This document shows, piece after piece, positions 13,302-26,050 of a DNA stretch of 64,000 nt. The translations under genes were made by a program, and so were the position numbers. Source of the DNA: Phylloscopus collybita (lineage: Eukaryota; Chordata; Aves; Passeriformes; Phylloscopidae); the NCBI GenBank assembly GCA_027886175.1, contig JAJNNQ010000075.1, positions 8,287,001-8,351,000 of the forward strand. Direction: 5' to 3'. Each line of letters begins with the position of its first letter. The stretch's first letter is position 1. Under the pieces are notes generated by a model. It saw nothing but the letters and a program-made list of their open reading frames with translations, was not told the origin of the DNA and made no database searches.

Positions 13302-14089
13302 TGTCTTGGTTTGGAAAGACAGGTATCTGCCAGGGAAACTGGGGTTTCCCTTAGAATGGAAGAATGTAAACCCCTCACCCCCTGCCAAGTTATAATTTTG
13401 TAATCAAGGGCTCTCGGGCAAAGATTTTTGGGGATAGGAAAAACAGTTCTTTACTAAGAATATTAACAATATTTTAATAAGAAACAAAACCACCCAACTA
13501 AATGAGCAAACAAACAACAATTTTGGAAAACCCTGACAGAGTCAGAGCTACAACTTGATACCCTTCTGGTCAGGGTGTTGAAAGCAGTCCAAAAGTGAGT
13601 CCTTCTGAAGTGGCAGACGTGATTCTGTTGGAGTAGAGATGATCCAGTAGAAGAACCGGGTCCAGTGGTGGTAAAAGGGATCCGGGGGAAGGGGGGGAAG
13701 CGGGGGAAGGGTCCAGTGGTGGTAAAAGGAAGCCAGTGGTGGTGGGAAGGGTCCAGTGGACAAGAAGGGGTTCAGTCTTCCTCCCAGGAAATCGGGTGAA
13801 GCTAGCCGCCTACCTATCTCTGTGTCTCAGTTTATCCAGACAGCAAAACTGCCTGCCCCCACCCCCACTTCCAGGGGGATGTGATGCATCTCACAATAGG
13901 ATGATGGAAATGCAGATGCACTGCTCTGGGGGGGGATATAGTCTGGGGAGGTGCTAATGGCCCATTATTATCCAAAGGCGTCAGGCCTCCTCCCCCTTGA
14001 GTTGCCAGAGACAAAGAAAAGCATCTCCCCAGCTGCCCCCCAACAAATGAAAATAGAATACACAACCCCCAGCTCCACAACCCAGGACA
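13302..14089 (-). mobile_element. Solo LTR (TGTCTTGG...CC(A/T)(A/G)GACA family), copy 1
   Basis: In plus-strand coordinates it runs from TGTCTTGGTTTGG at 13302 to CCCAGGACA ending at 14089, flanked by identical GCTGT pentamers (13297-13301 and 14090-14094). On the minus strand it reads colinearly with the plus-strand element at 26464-27252, sharing the outer ends, a 'CTCATTTAGTTGGGTGG' block, 'AGTAAAGAACTGTT' and the 'CCCTGGCAGATACCTGTC' end. Both orientation and ends are therefore established by comparison within the window. It belongs to an LTR family abundant in songbird genomes (from memory). The centre (13658-13765) has a G-rich tandem expansion. No internal retroviral genes adjoin it. 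The Pro-rich frames at 13548-13763 and 13832-14080 are incidental. Confidence 0.93.
13658..13765. repeat. G-rich tandem repeat inside the LTR
   Basis: The motif GTCCAGTGGTGGTAAAAGG recurs at about 13660 and 13711, with shorter CCAGTGGTGG and GTCCAGTGG versions near 13733 and 13751, separated by G-runs such as GGGGGAAGGGGGGGAAG. The sister LTR at 26.5 kb has only two of the corresponding units, so this block expanded in copy 1 (or was lost in copy 2). Confidence 0.85.
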
Positions 14090-14094
14090 GCTGT
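14090..14094. repeat. Target-site duplication, right copy (GCTGT)
   Basis: It is identical to 13297-13301 and abuts the LTR end. Confidence 0.9.
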
Positions 14095-14117
14095 ACTCAG
14101 AATATTTTTTTTTTTAA

Positions 14118-14210
14118 TCCTAGAGTCAAATAATGGTTTAGGTTGGATGGGAGTTCAAAGATCATCTAATCCAACCTTGGTTCCATGTGCAGGGATGCCT
14201 TCCACTAGAA
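14118..14210 (-). mobile_element. CR1 LINE, short 3' terminal fragment
   Basis: The plus strand reads as the reverse complement of a CR1 end: 'TAATGGTTTAGGTTGGATGG', 'TCAAAGATCATCTAATCCAACC', then 'GGGATGCCTTCCACTAG'. It is only about 90 bp long and is interrupted at its inner end. Confidence 0.85.
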
Positions 14211-15256
14211 GGTAGAGGACAGGGGAAGGACAGACAGTCTCTATAGGTATCCATCAGAAGTGTTTCTTTGCAGGTGCAGAAGCAGATCTGCACAGTGTGA
14301 TAATGAAATTTCCTGATATATTAGGTGAGAGCTTGCAACACAGCATGATGGGGAAAAGAATCCCTTTAAATTATTCTAGCTGCAAGTCTGTCCAGTGACA
14401 ATATGCCCTTCACACATCTCTTATGAGGAAGTGCATCTTCAACACTTACATGTCTTTTGTGATAATGAAGAGGGGCAAGTGGAACTGTTATTAAGGCATC
14501 TTGGCTCAATGGCTGGGGCATAAGGTGAGGGCCCAGGCCTGCAGCTGCTTCCCTGCTGTGCCACCTTTTCTTCCTTTGCCTGCATCTTCCCATCCCAGGG
14601 GGGTCTGCAACTTCTCCCTCAGATGTGATGAAGCAGGAGCCACATAAGCACCAAAAATAAGCACTTCCCTCAGCTCAGGCTCTTTACTTTAGAAAAGCTG
14701 CTTTCATCCCTTGTGACAGTTTGTCAGAATTAGAATCTAGTGACCTTAAACTTGTTTATCTTTTTATTATGCAATTAGCTGCATTGCAATGTCCTGTGAT
14801 TTCTTTCTGTGACTTAGTACTCGTAACTGAATTGCAGAGATATCCTAGAAATAGACACAATAGGGACTTGGGAATAGTAATAATTAAAAACCTCCAGAGT
14901 TTTCCAGTCTCCCAAGTTAATGCTTTAATTAGATATTGGTACTTAATTCACTCCTAGAGGCAGTTCACTTAAACCATTGCAAAATCATTTTTAAAGTTAT
15001 TTCAGTTTTTGAATCAGAATATGGAATCAGTGCTTAAAATATCTAGAAAGTTCATGCTTTTCATTCACATTTACACAATGAGTTTCAGAGGGTAAAGGAA
15101 GAGAAAGATAGTTTTCATTTTATCCACGGTTTTTCAGTGCATCACGGAATAAATCCAGTGCTTAACAGCCCCACCTCCTGGTGAAAGAGCAATGAAAAAA
15201 CAAACATTTTACTGGCAATGTTTTCTGATCTAGCTTACATAATGGAAATGCTATTG

Positions 15257-15302
<46 letters not shown>

Positions 15303-16174
15303 TGACAGCTCTAGAGCATGTTTAGAGCTTTTTTCTTTTTTATATGTCCCTCCTTTTTTCTCTCACATCACAGGGATATTATGCTCTAATTATTGTTTTT
15401 CTCCTCAATGTCTCCTTTAAAATAGATGAAAAATACACTCTCTGATTTTTATGCCTCCCCATAGATAAAAACAAAACCAGAAAACAAGAAAAACCCAATA
15501 GGATCTGGGAACCTCTGAAGCTCTTCTTGGGTGCAATATCTTCAGGGGATAAAGCACAAGACTGAGGAATCCCAAGATGGTGTAAATCTTGGAGAACAAA
15601 CCATTGTATGTCAGGAAACCATTATCCAGTAGCATGGATGAATGCCTGCACCCACCCTGAGGAAGGATACTTCCCACGTGATTCCTTCCTGGGCCAAAAT
15701 CTAGGTTCCCACTTAATTTTTTTATTTTTTCACTGTAATATCCTAATAGTGCATTCTGATACCTTTTATCCTCTTTCACTGCTTCCTTGCCTCCAGAAGT
15801 GGACTTCTAAAATTTCTATGAACCCAAAATAGTTAATAACAAGAGGACTGCCAGAATTTGGGAGATGAAAGCAGCCTACATTCAATACTTGGAAGCATCA
15901 TGAGGACAATGAAAAGGTCAGTGACTTCATTGCTAAACAGAGCATGCAAGGAAGGAGCACGGCAGGCGTGTGGAGAGGGGCTGGATGCTTCACCATGGGA
16001 AAACTTCAGTACAAATCATGAGCAAGTTCAATTAAGATCTGCCACTTTGACTTTTCTGATTCAGTCTCTGCTTCAACCTCTGCACCAACGTTAGGCGTGC
16101 CAGCACCTTGCAGAGTGGAGACTGTGCATTGCTGTGTGCTACCTTTTGAGCAGGGCTTTTCAAGAGCAAGAATT
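14211..16174. other. Unassigned sequence with a long poly(T)
   Basis: No gene is recognised. Apart from the homopolymer at 15258-15299 there is nothing I can assign. The minus-strand frame at 15417-15779 (120 codons) has no recognisable domain. Confidence 0.45.
15258..15299. repeat. Poly(T) tract, 42 bases
   Basis: An uninterrupted run of T is bounded by GC on the left and GC on the right. Its length may be approximate because homopolymers are error-prone in sequencing. Confidence 0.95.
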
Positions 16175-16772
16175 AAAGAATCATGGAATACAGAAAATAG
16201 AATACTCCTAGCTCTACACAGGACACCCCAACAATCACACCATGTGCCTGAGAGCACTGTCCAAGTGCTTCTTGAACTCTGTCAGGCTTGGGGCTGTGAC
16301 CACTTCCCTGGGGAGCCTGTTTCAGTGCCCAAACACCCTCTGGATAAAGAACCTTCTCCTAATATGCAAACTAAACTTCCCCTGAGTCATCTTCAGGCCA
16401 CTCCTTAGGGTCTTGTCACTTGTCATCAGAGAGAAGAGATCAGTGTCTGCCCCTCCTCTTCCCCTCACAAGGAAGCTATAACTGCAGTGAGGTCTCCCCT
16501 CAGTCTCCTCCAGGCTGAACAATCCAAGTGACCTCAGCCACTCCTCATATGGCTTCTCCTCATGGCACTTTGTTGCCTTCCTTTGGATGTTCTATAATAG
16601 CTTCCTATCTTTTTTTATATTGTGGTACCCAAAACTGCTCCCAGAACTCAAGGTGAAGCCAGCTCAGAGCAGAGGAGCAGGACAATCCCCTTCCCTGCCC
16701 AGCTGCTGATGCTGTCCCTGATGTGCCCCAGGACAGGGCCGTCCCTCCTGGCTGCCAGGGCACTGCTCAGTC
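16175..16772 (-). mobile_element. CR1 LINE, 3' part, left of a nested LTR
   Basis: The plus strand is the reverse complement of CR1: 'AAGAATCATGGAATAC' tail, 'CACACCATGTGCCTGAGAGC', 'TGTGACCACTTCCCTGGGGA', 'TTCAGGCCACTCCTTAGGGT', 'CTCCAGGCTGAACAATCCAA', then 'CTGCCAGGGCACTGCTCAG'. The match stops inside the element at 16772 and resumes at 17417, so this is one insertion split by a younger LTR. Confidence 0.9.
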
Positions 16773-17416
16773 TGATTTATTAAAAATATGAATATCGACC
16801 TAGTACCGATATCCAACTGAGACGGACAAAAACTCTGTAACAGTTTAAAGTTGGAAAGTGCATGTTTATTGCAGCGCTGGGCAGCATGTGGGATAGCTCC
16901 CAGAAAACATACCGCGCCTTACAGAAAATCACAAAGCCATTTTATTTACAATACTGTTGAATATCCAAAATACAAATGCATATTCATAACCTTGGTACAT
17001 CCCATTCCCCGCTTTGTATGGTAATTAGCAAAAAAGCAATTAAGCATGCGTGGTTTGTCCTTTGAAATGGGTCGGTGGTCTCATTCAAGAGGAGTGGGTT
17101 TAAAATGAGGAAGTAAAATGACTCTTCATCACCTTGAACTTTCTACCTTTTCAATGCAGATGGTGACAAATGGGTGTTGGTAAGATTCCCATTTCCTTAG
17201 GTACAGTGACTTTCAATAAGTTTCAAGATTGGGGAGTCTCTGCAACTGTCCTGTGTCCCTAAACCTATTGACAAGCAATCAGTTATTTGGAAAAAGTTAA
17301 CTCAAGCCCAGTCTTCCTTAGCTAACTACAAAGCTTTTAATTTACTTCAACAACCATAAGGCTTATTTCTAACTAAAATCCTAATTTCCCTAAAATTCTT
17401 TAAGGTCTATGTCTCA
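16773..17416 (-). mobile_element. LTR inserted into CR1 (ERV1-like)
   Basis: This 644-bp block is foreign to the CR1 on both sides and has TG...CA ends (TGATTTATT at 16773, GTCTCA ending at 17416). The flanks AGTC (16769-16772) and AATC (17417-17420) look like a 4-bp target duplication with one later mutation, which is the size expected for class I (gammaretrovirus-like) elements. Read on the minus strand it contains a polyadenylation signal (TTTATT on plus at 16865-16870) about 95 bases before its end, as in U3-R-U5. Because it disrupts the CR1 it is the younger of the two. Orientation rests on the position of the polyadenylation signal. No internal genes are present. Confidence 0.75.
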
Positions 17417-17650
17417 AATCATGTTCAACCGTCCATTGACCAGGACCCTTTCTGTGGCTTTTCCCTCTAGAGTCTCATTCCCCAGTCTATTCACACATGC
17501 AGGGCTGCCCTGCCCCAGGTGCAAATCCAGCAGTTGTTTTTGTTCAGTTTCATAGGAGTGATGATTGCCCATCAATATAATTTTCCAGGTCTCTCTACAG
17601 GACCTCCATGTGCAGCCTCCTGCACAGCTGGTGTCTGGTTGTGGTGAAGA
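17417..17650 (-). mobile_element. CR1 LINE, continuation right of the nested LTR
   Basis: CR1 resumes on the minus strand: 'TCATGTTCAACC', 'GACCAGGACCCTTTCTGTGG', 'TCATTCCCCAGTCTATTCAC', 'CAGGGCTGCCCTGCCCCAGG', 'TTCCAGGTCTCTCTACAGGA'. Joined conceptually to 16175-16772 it follows the CR1 order without a gap. The inner boundary near 17650 is approximate. Confidence 0.85.
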
Positions 17651-20600
17651 GTGGCAGCAAGGTGTTCTTCTAGAATTAAGTACAAATTAGACTTATCAGG
17701 GAATGCATTCTAAAGAAGCACAGAGACCCAGCAGGTTATGCTTTTACAGGTATCAGCTGGATCATTTATAGTGGAATCTATCCAGCAAGAACATGTTTAA
17801 ATTTCCCCACTTGTCTATAAGGTTAAAATGCCTCTACTAATACTTTCCAGTAATATTCCTTTAAATACTAATCAAGATCAAGCCTGAAGTTGCAACACAA
17901 CACATTAGCATGTAAGGGAAACATTCTCTACTCATATCTGAAAGGGGCAAACCAGCCCTGGGCACAGCATTTGGCTCCACATAATCACTATTCCATTTGT
18001 AAACTTAACAAAATGCTGCATTAAATTTCGGGCACTGTTAATTGCTCTTGGGGTGGTAATAAAAATCAGTTGTAGGGTTTTGTTTTAGGGATAATTGTAA
18101 GAGACGTAACAGAAATACATGCAAGGATTTAAGAGGAAATGCACGTGGTTGAGAGGCACAGGAATGTCGTGGGGTCACAGTTTCAAAGATTGAAGTCTCA
18201 TCGAGCCACGTCCTTTCTGTTGTTCAGATCTCCCATCACAGGTTGCTTGAGGCTGCCTGGAGGAGTCTACTTGCTTTGTTCACCTCCTTTTCAAAGTATT
18301 GACAGCCCTCTCTGGTTTGCAGTTTGTTCTGGTTTAAAAAGTAAATTAAGTCACCAGGGAGAAAGAGGGAAGGGGAAAGAGGATATCTGTGCACATGCCC
18401 TGAGATTGAATTGAACCTTTCATCTTGTTTGAAAGGTTGCCTACAGAAGGGAGTAAATGAAAATGTTTTTGGTATGTGGACTTCAGTTCTGCTACCTTCT
18501 AAATACACAAACATACAAAATATTCTGGTGCTTAAATAAATTGCCAAAATGGGCTGATTTGATTCACCTCTCACAGAAGCAAACCCTGAGAGTATCCCAT
18601 CTTATCTACTTTATCCACAACATTTACCCTCAGTGCAAGAACCAAAAGGAGGTTCATTGAGCCAATTCAGTCCATACTGGTGTAGAATGAAAACCTTTCA
18701 GGACTGAAACAACTGCTAAAATTTACTCTCCTCTCAGTGTCTGCAGCACAAACCACTTTCACATCAGATATTGGACTCTGGAAGTGTCATCAAAAATGTT
18801 TAGAAAAAGACACTGAAAGTGAAGGATTTATCTTCACCTCTTTTGCTGGACTGTTCAGGAAGATTTTAGCATTCCTTCCAGGCTGCACTTAGCCATATGA
18901 ATAAAAGAGGAGTTTGTTTTTCCAGGCTGTCAGGGAAAAACCTCTTAGGGAGCACTAAATTAACAGTAAACCACTCTGTAGGTGCCTGGGGCTGGTACAG
19001 GGGTAGTAGAAGCAGGACTCAAGAATTTAAGGAATGAACCTGAAGGTTGTATATAACTGAAGAAAAAAAAGAAATTCTAGAAAAAAAATGTAATTATCAG
19101 TATGCCTTGTGATGTAAAGCATCTGAAATACAAATGGGAGAATAATTTACAACTAATAAACCAAGAAAAAAAAATATATATATATAAATTTTTCTCAATA
19201 GAGTGTGTACGATCTTGCAAAGTAAGTGATTAATAAATTGTTCATGAGCAGCTCACTGCAGTATTAGACCTTTGAGCTGTGTTAGATTACTACATGAAAG
19301 GCACTGGGACTGCTATGTGGACCCAACCAAAGTAAAAATTTAATCAAAGGAATTGTTATGTGAGTGAATTCTGTTGCAAATAAACAATTCATGCAGTTTA
19401 TTATTAAACACTAAATACCTTTTAATAGTTCCTCCCTAGCATTCATTTCTTTGGGCTTACTATTCCATTCACAAATGTTTTTTTGTCATGTGTTTAAGTT
19501 GAATGTTGATCTACTGCAAATTTTCACAGAGAAAACACAATTAATAAATTAGTTATTATCAATAATTAATATATATAAATAATAGATAAATTATAATAAA
19601 TTAATAATACAGCCAGTAGGCAAGAATTGAAAGCAAACACAAAATGGATTTATTCAAAGTGGAGAAAGTATTAAGAAGGATTAGGAAACCAGTGCTGCCA
19701 GTGGTGGTTTCTATGACTTTGAGGAAGCCCTGTCACTTTGGGGTTTCTTTATTTCCACTTTAGATTCTTTGACTTTGACTTATCTTAATGATCGGTTTTT
19801 GTCAGCTGTCATCCACTTCTAACTTTGAAATGTTACAGGACTTTTTAGAAGATTCCCAAAAAACAACTTTTCCCCATAAATCTAATGAGAAAACAGTGAT
19901 GTTGGTACAAAAGCTACTCAGCTTTCCTCTCACGGGAGCAGACTGGTTTTGTTATGAAATCCCAGGGATGCAAGAACAGGAGTTATTGCAGGAATTGTGT
20001 TCTGCTGACTTTTGTCTTAGCAATTTTTAAGATTCTGTAACCATCCCTCCAGAGTTTCACACTGTAAAAGATAGCAACAGGCTAAATTAAGCAACTCTTT
20101 GATGACTTTAAGGAATCTGGATATGCTAGGCAAAAAATTCGCCCTCCTTTCTAACTCAGACAGGTCTGGTTTTTTTGATTTGAGAAACAAACAATTTAAA
20201 TAAAATTTAGAAAAAGCAATCTTCAAAAAGCTGTGTATCAGATAAAGATATCCCTCTTCAAGCTGCTCTCTATCAGAATAATGATAAAGTTGTGAGACAT
20301 GGCTGTCCCATTGTACTGTTGGTTTTCTCACTGGCTGTGACAGAAAGAAGCTTTTCATTCTGGATTTCCATAAGCATCTTACATCATGTTACCTCACAAT
20401 AGTTCACCCTATTAATTAACCTTTTTGCTTGTTTTTCAGTACCAAAAAGTAGAATCTTTCTAAATATGACCCTTCTTCAGAACAAAATATATACAGAGTC
20501 TGGCTTTAGACTAAGCAGACAGATGAAAAGAGCAGCATATTTAGAGAGAAAAGTAGCCTTGGGAAAGACTGTTAGCAGTCCCCTTCCAATACACATGTAA

Positions 20601-23600
20601 GGAGCTGTGTTATTCAAGCAAAACAAGTTGTTTTGGGTTCTGAAGTCAACCAAAGTCAACCAAACCTTCTGAAAATTGACCTGTGAAGTTTGCATTAGAG
20701 AATAAATGTAGCAGAATGGAGAGCATCTTTTGAATGGTTCAACCAAGGGAAAAAAATCTTGACATCTTCTCTAATTTAATTTCAAACTAAAGGGGTTCAG
20801 CTAGAAAATAAACAAAGAGAATTTTCCAAATGCTGTTAGAGATGTGTTAAATATTCCTAAATGGAAAACCACTTCAGTCTCAGGAGATGCCCTCAGATGA
20901 GAATAGTTTCAGGCCCCAAGATTCTTAACTAATAGTTCTGTTCTTATGCTTTTATGGTCTGAAAGAGAGAGATAACAGTAGGAGGTAAAAGCAATTAAGT
21001 AGTGATACAGAAAAATGAAGAAGACTCTTAGAAAAATCACACCTGTGACTGTGCAGTCGTGGTCTCTGACAGCTCTCTTCTTCATCCTAGTACATTTTGA
21101 GAGTTCTAGGATTTTTTTTCTTTTCAGTCTTATATTTGCTTTAGAGGGATGAGTCGTGTTGTGTGGCTTGTAAACTGCATGAGTGAACACATTAAACCAT
21201 TCAGCCTGTTCCATGCAAAGCATCTGTTACCCATTTGCCTGTGAATGCTGTGGGTGAGACTTCCTGGTGTGGGTGTCCAGGGCTCCTGCTCCAGCCCAGG
21301 CTGTAACCAGCAGTGAGGGATCCCATGAGTCCAATTTCCAATGGTCTGGGGGACAGTAGGAGGACAATTTCACTCCAAATAAAAAGATTGCCCAGGTTAT
21401 GTTTTTGTTTTGATGTTTTTGATGTTTGTGTTTTAAAGCTTGATTATCACCCTCTGTCTTAAAGCTTGCTCCAGTTAATTTCAAAAATTTCTTCCTCTTT
21501 TGTTCAGCTCAAAAGAAGCTTTCCTTTCACAAACATTGTCCATCAGAGAAAGCTGTGCTCCATGACTTGGATACAGTATTGGGAACAAGCTGCTGCTGTT
21601 ATCACTAAAGGGCCTTGCCAGTTTTCCTACTTCTTGCTTTTCTCTTTGATTCATTAGTCATATATAGAGAAAAGTATCTAATCTAATCAAAATATTAAGA
21701 CTCTTCCTGTGCTTTTTACTGCTTTTTTTTCCCCCAACTTTTAAGAAAAGCTATTGCTGTTTTATAACAAATCTCTCACTATGACAGTCAAAAATTAGAG
21801 AAGGCAACACGTGTTCCTACTCTTGAGGGAATTGTCTTCTATGCTTTTTCCTTTCTAGGAAATCCTTCTCCATTATTTTCTAAAAAGAGAAGACTAACCA
21901 TGAAGGTAGGTGCTAAGCCAGAAATAATCAAGCACACAACATTTCAGATGAGAATGTTGGATGATTTCCACTGAACTTTTTCTCACCTGTTATTCTTGCT
22001 TTCAGAATCCCTGTGAATAAGTGCCTTCTTATTCAGTGCAGACATCCTTTTATTTGGAACAAATTCCACAAAGTTTATAAGGAAAAATGGACTATGAATA
22101 AATGCCCCAAAATAATTGCTTTCAAACCTCACTAGAGTTTTTGAATGGGTGAAATAAACTTAAATAGACTTTTTGTATGATGAAAAGGAAGGTCATGATA
22201 TCTTCCTCTATGCAGCAGAATGTATTCTCTCAAAACCAGAAAACAATTTCTTTTTCAAATGTCAGAGTCTATTCTATCCACAAGACCTTGCACTCTTTTA
22301 GACACAAACACCTCTCTAAAAAAGATATGATTATTTTTCTTACATTTTTTGATACTGTCCAAAATCAACATATTTTGAATTTGAAGGACACTTACGATCA
22401 TTGTGTCTCAAGTAAAACATGAATGATTTGAATCAGCCCTCTAATCTTCTGCTAACATCATGGTCAAATATTGTAAAACAGTGCTTAGAAAAGAGGTAGA
22501 CAGATGAGCAAGCTGGAATCAGCAGAGATATCTTAGCTACCACTGATGATAAAAACAGTGTCCACTGTGACAAGAACTCAATCTGGAAGTAGGAGTATTG
22601 GTATTTCCATCAGTAATTAGCCACTTCTGAGTCTTTCAAGTACCTTGCAGCACCTGAAAGCTGCAGCACAGATTTATCTGTGGTATTTATTCTGCAGTGT
22701 TAGTTTTTCCTTGCTGGTGGGTGATATTATTTATGGAACTTGACCATGGTCTGATTTATTTAGCACCAAAAAGCATCCTGTGTTTCACTCACAAAGAAAG
22801 TGAGCAATATTTCCTGGCAGAGCTAAGTAGATATTCCTAACTTAGTTGTCCTGATCTGGGAAATGAACACTTTTCTTTAGGTACAGACTATTTTTCTTTA
22901 CAGCTCTTTTGCAAGACCATGACCATTCACCCACTAAGCTCTGCAAAGGTCCAGGACATGGTGGCATGCTCCCCACATAGATGGAGATCAGCCTCTCTGA
23001 CACTGATATGAGTCAAGTCTGTCATTACTCATTCACCTCCTGCACCCTACAGCAGCTTTCCAGAGTCACACAGGAAGCTTGGAGTAAAACCAAGGATTTA
23101 ATGAAAAACTGATTTTTAGCTCTGTTTCAAGCTCCAATACAGAAAACAAACATTTCTCTTCTTGACCTGTTTTAAAAATGCAACTCAATAGCTTGAGTTC
23201 TTTCACATGTACAACAAATACAGTAGGAAATAGGAGTTGGAACTGAAGGTTAGCATTCCTTCTGCTTCCATTTTTTTTCTTTCTTTGTCTTCTAGATGAA
23301 ATAAAATCCAACTACTGTTTTATAATAACAACAAAACATTTTCTGCAAGTAGAAAACTTTGGACAAAATGAAAGACAATCCAAACAAACACCATTAAATG
23401 CCTCCAGACCTGCTTCCAAGGAGATTGTTAGCTGGGTTATGAAATTCTGGACAAGTTGTCACATCTACAGTTGTAAGCAACTTTTGAACCATTAATGTTC
23501 TCACCCTCAGTCAGTTAAACCTCGTAAAAGCATCCCATAGCTTTTGTGGAATGAGTGAAAGAAAGAGCAGTTCCCCAACACGAGAGAAACCTGGCAACAA

Positions 23601-25569
23601 TAAGAGGTTTTCAAATAACAGAGCAAATTCACTGGAAAGTATTTATTGATTGTGCTGCTCTTTCATCTAGAGGTTCATATAAGTTAGACAAGGCTGGCAG
23701 AAAGATGTTCTGTCTTTCATTATGCCAGCCACTACAGGTGGAGAAAAAAGCCTAAATTATTAATCTGTCAGCCCTTTTTCATGTCAGCTTTTCATGTTAT
23801 GTTTTTAACTTCCACATCATCATGGCAATGTCATAATAACCCAACTTCCTAAGGGTATTACATAACCAAGGTTGGTTATTGGCACTGTTCTGCCTGCTTC
23901 AAACTGGTGAGGTTAGCAGGTCTTACAGGCAGAATTATTCAGCTCTTGGTGCTCTATGTCCAGCTGCAGTTTATGCCAGTGACACAAGTAACTACTGTCA
24001 TAAAACAAACTAACAAAAGATTTGGAGCTGCATGCTGAGAGGAAACAGGAGTGCTAAAGAGATTTTATTTCTCTATTTATTTCCTCTCTCTTGAAATCAA
24101 ACAGCCCTAGAGAAACATTCAAGATTTACCATAAATCTAGAGAAGCAAAGTTTGGTCAACACAGAAAATAATTTTTATTTGTGAATGTATTTGTGTGAGC
24201 AAAGCTTATTGCAAAGCTTATTGCAAACTCGTTTCCATCTGAACTGTTAACTATTCCATTATTCAATTGTACCATTTAAATATGTGGGTTGATCTGTGCT
24301 AGAAAATCTTTGAAATTTGTTTTCCTCAAAATGTGGGCACTGGAGCATTATATTCTCCATGTGATATGAGAAAATTAGATTCAGTCTTGTGAATGCTTGC
24401 TTTGAATGAAATTCTGCTGTAAATACAAGAGTCAAATGTGGTTAGAGAGTGTTTTTATTGCAGCTCTGGCCTGTTTTGTGTTTGTTGTTTAACACACGTA
24501 GGCAAAAGAATTCATGCTGCAGTGCAGTAAAACCTAAAATGCCATTAGAATATATGTGTGACAGCAGAAGAAAGCATCATACTCTAGAAGTTTTCCTTGA
24601 AAAAATAAAGACATGAAAATTAAATAAATGACCTTTGCATTTTACTTATTTATTTCATTTTGGATTTTGCATATAATCAAAGAAAAACAAGTTGTTTTAA
24701 TTCACTTATCCTCATAGTGATGCATCCCAATGGTGCCTTATAACCTTTCTAATGAACCCCTTCTTCTGTCACTACAAGACCTGAATCTGTCAAGTATATT
24801 TTTATTCCTATCCTATATTTAAAAAAAAAAAAAAAAAATCCTGGTTTCATGCACAGATTTTTTCCTTTTCCTGTGAAACGTAGGGATTTATTGTCTGTGA
24901 CCTACCTAGTGCCTTATTTCCTTGCTAATAATTAGATATTTGCAAGATATGGTGAAAGCTTGGAGAGGGGGAGAGAGGCAGAATACTCCTGAAGGGAGAT
25001 CAGTATTAAATGAGAAAAACTATGAGATTTTCTGAGATTGACCATGTTCCTGTCCTTCCTAGCTTTCAGTCATACATAGATAGCCACATTCTAATGAAGC
25101 AGAAAGGGGGAAAGATGTTTCCTTGCCCTTCCCACTCAATTCAGCATAATTTCACTTTCAGTTAAGTGTTTCTTTAAAATGACAGTATAGTTTCCAGGTG
25201 CCCTAAAGCTTGCCTGAGTGATGCAGAACTGTGGGGCTGACGCTGTCACATGGGACAATTTCTATCTCTGGCTTACCTACACCCATCCAAACAGACAAGA
25301 ATAAGTCTCACTACATCCCAATGCCAGTCTAGGGAGACAAAGGAAAGCCAGAGCACAGAAAGGCAGAGTTATGTCCTGAAAAGTCACTGATTCTGACATT
25401 TTCGTGCAAAAGGCAGCCAGTAGAAGCTTCTAATTGGATGCCATAGGTAATATACATTAGTAGGAATTTGTACTGGCTACTGATAGAAGAGGAGCAGAAA
25501 GACCCTTTTAAAATTTATTGACTAACTTAATTTATTTTTTATTTCTGTACACATCACAGGAGACAGCAA
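17651..25569. other. Unassigned AT-rich intergenic sequence
   Basis: About 7.9 kb with no recognised gene, RNA or repeat family. Minor features are an (AT)n-type patch at 19170-19190, an A/T-only stretch of TAAT/ATTA words at 19535-19612, a duplicated GCAAAGCTTATT at 24199-24222, a doubled AAGTCAACCAA near 20643-20664, and an A homopolymer at 24822-24838. Open frames are all under about 115 codons without family resemblance. Confidence 0.5.
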
Positions 25570-25930
25570 GAGAGGAGCACTGTATCCCAATGTGGTTAGA
25601 CTGGGGAAAACTGGAACAGATACAAAAAGTTGTTACAAGAATAATTAGAAGACTGAAGTACATGCCTTCCTGTGAGAGACCTGAAGAACTGACTCTGCTC
25701 TGCTTTTCAAAAGATGACTGAGAGATGAATTGATTGCAAAATGTTTGCATTAGTGAGGAGAAAATAGAACTCTTTCATTTAGTGGAGAAAAGCCTAACAA
25801 GAATTAATGATTACAAGCTTCAGCCACACAGATTGAAATAGGAAATTTGGCACATATTTTGAAAAATAAAGTTGATTACCCAGTAGTTTAAAACTCCTAA
25901 AGGAGAGGCTGCACACTTTGGTTACTATTT
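25570..25930 (+). mobile_element. Probable old, decayed CR1-like LINE 3' region
   Basis: Several phrases follow CR1 order on the plus strand but are strongly diverged: 'GACTGGGGAAAACTGGAACAG', 'GTTGTTACAAGAATAATTAG', 'GAAGTACATGCC...GAAGAACTGACTCTGC' and an A/T-rich remainder. No clear ATTCTRTG tail is left. It could instead be another ancient LINE family. The boundaries are guesses. Confidence 0.4.
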
Positions 25931-26050
25931 GATGATAAGTTAAAACTCTCTGTAGGGCTCGAATTTGCAGGTCATTGAATCAACACCTGTGTCTCAGGAT
26001 GTGCAGACTCTGAGTCAGGACACAGTTCTGCTTTTTTGTGTCTGTGGTAG

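Noticed and set aside
13548..13763. Proline-rich minus-strand frame (PPLPPLPP)
   Set aside because: It is a translation of the G-rich tandem repeat inside the LTR, with no relation to retroviral proteins.
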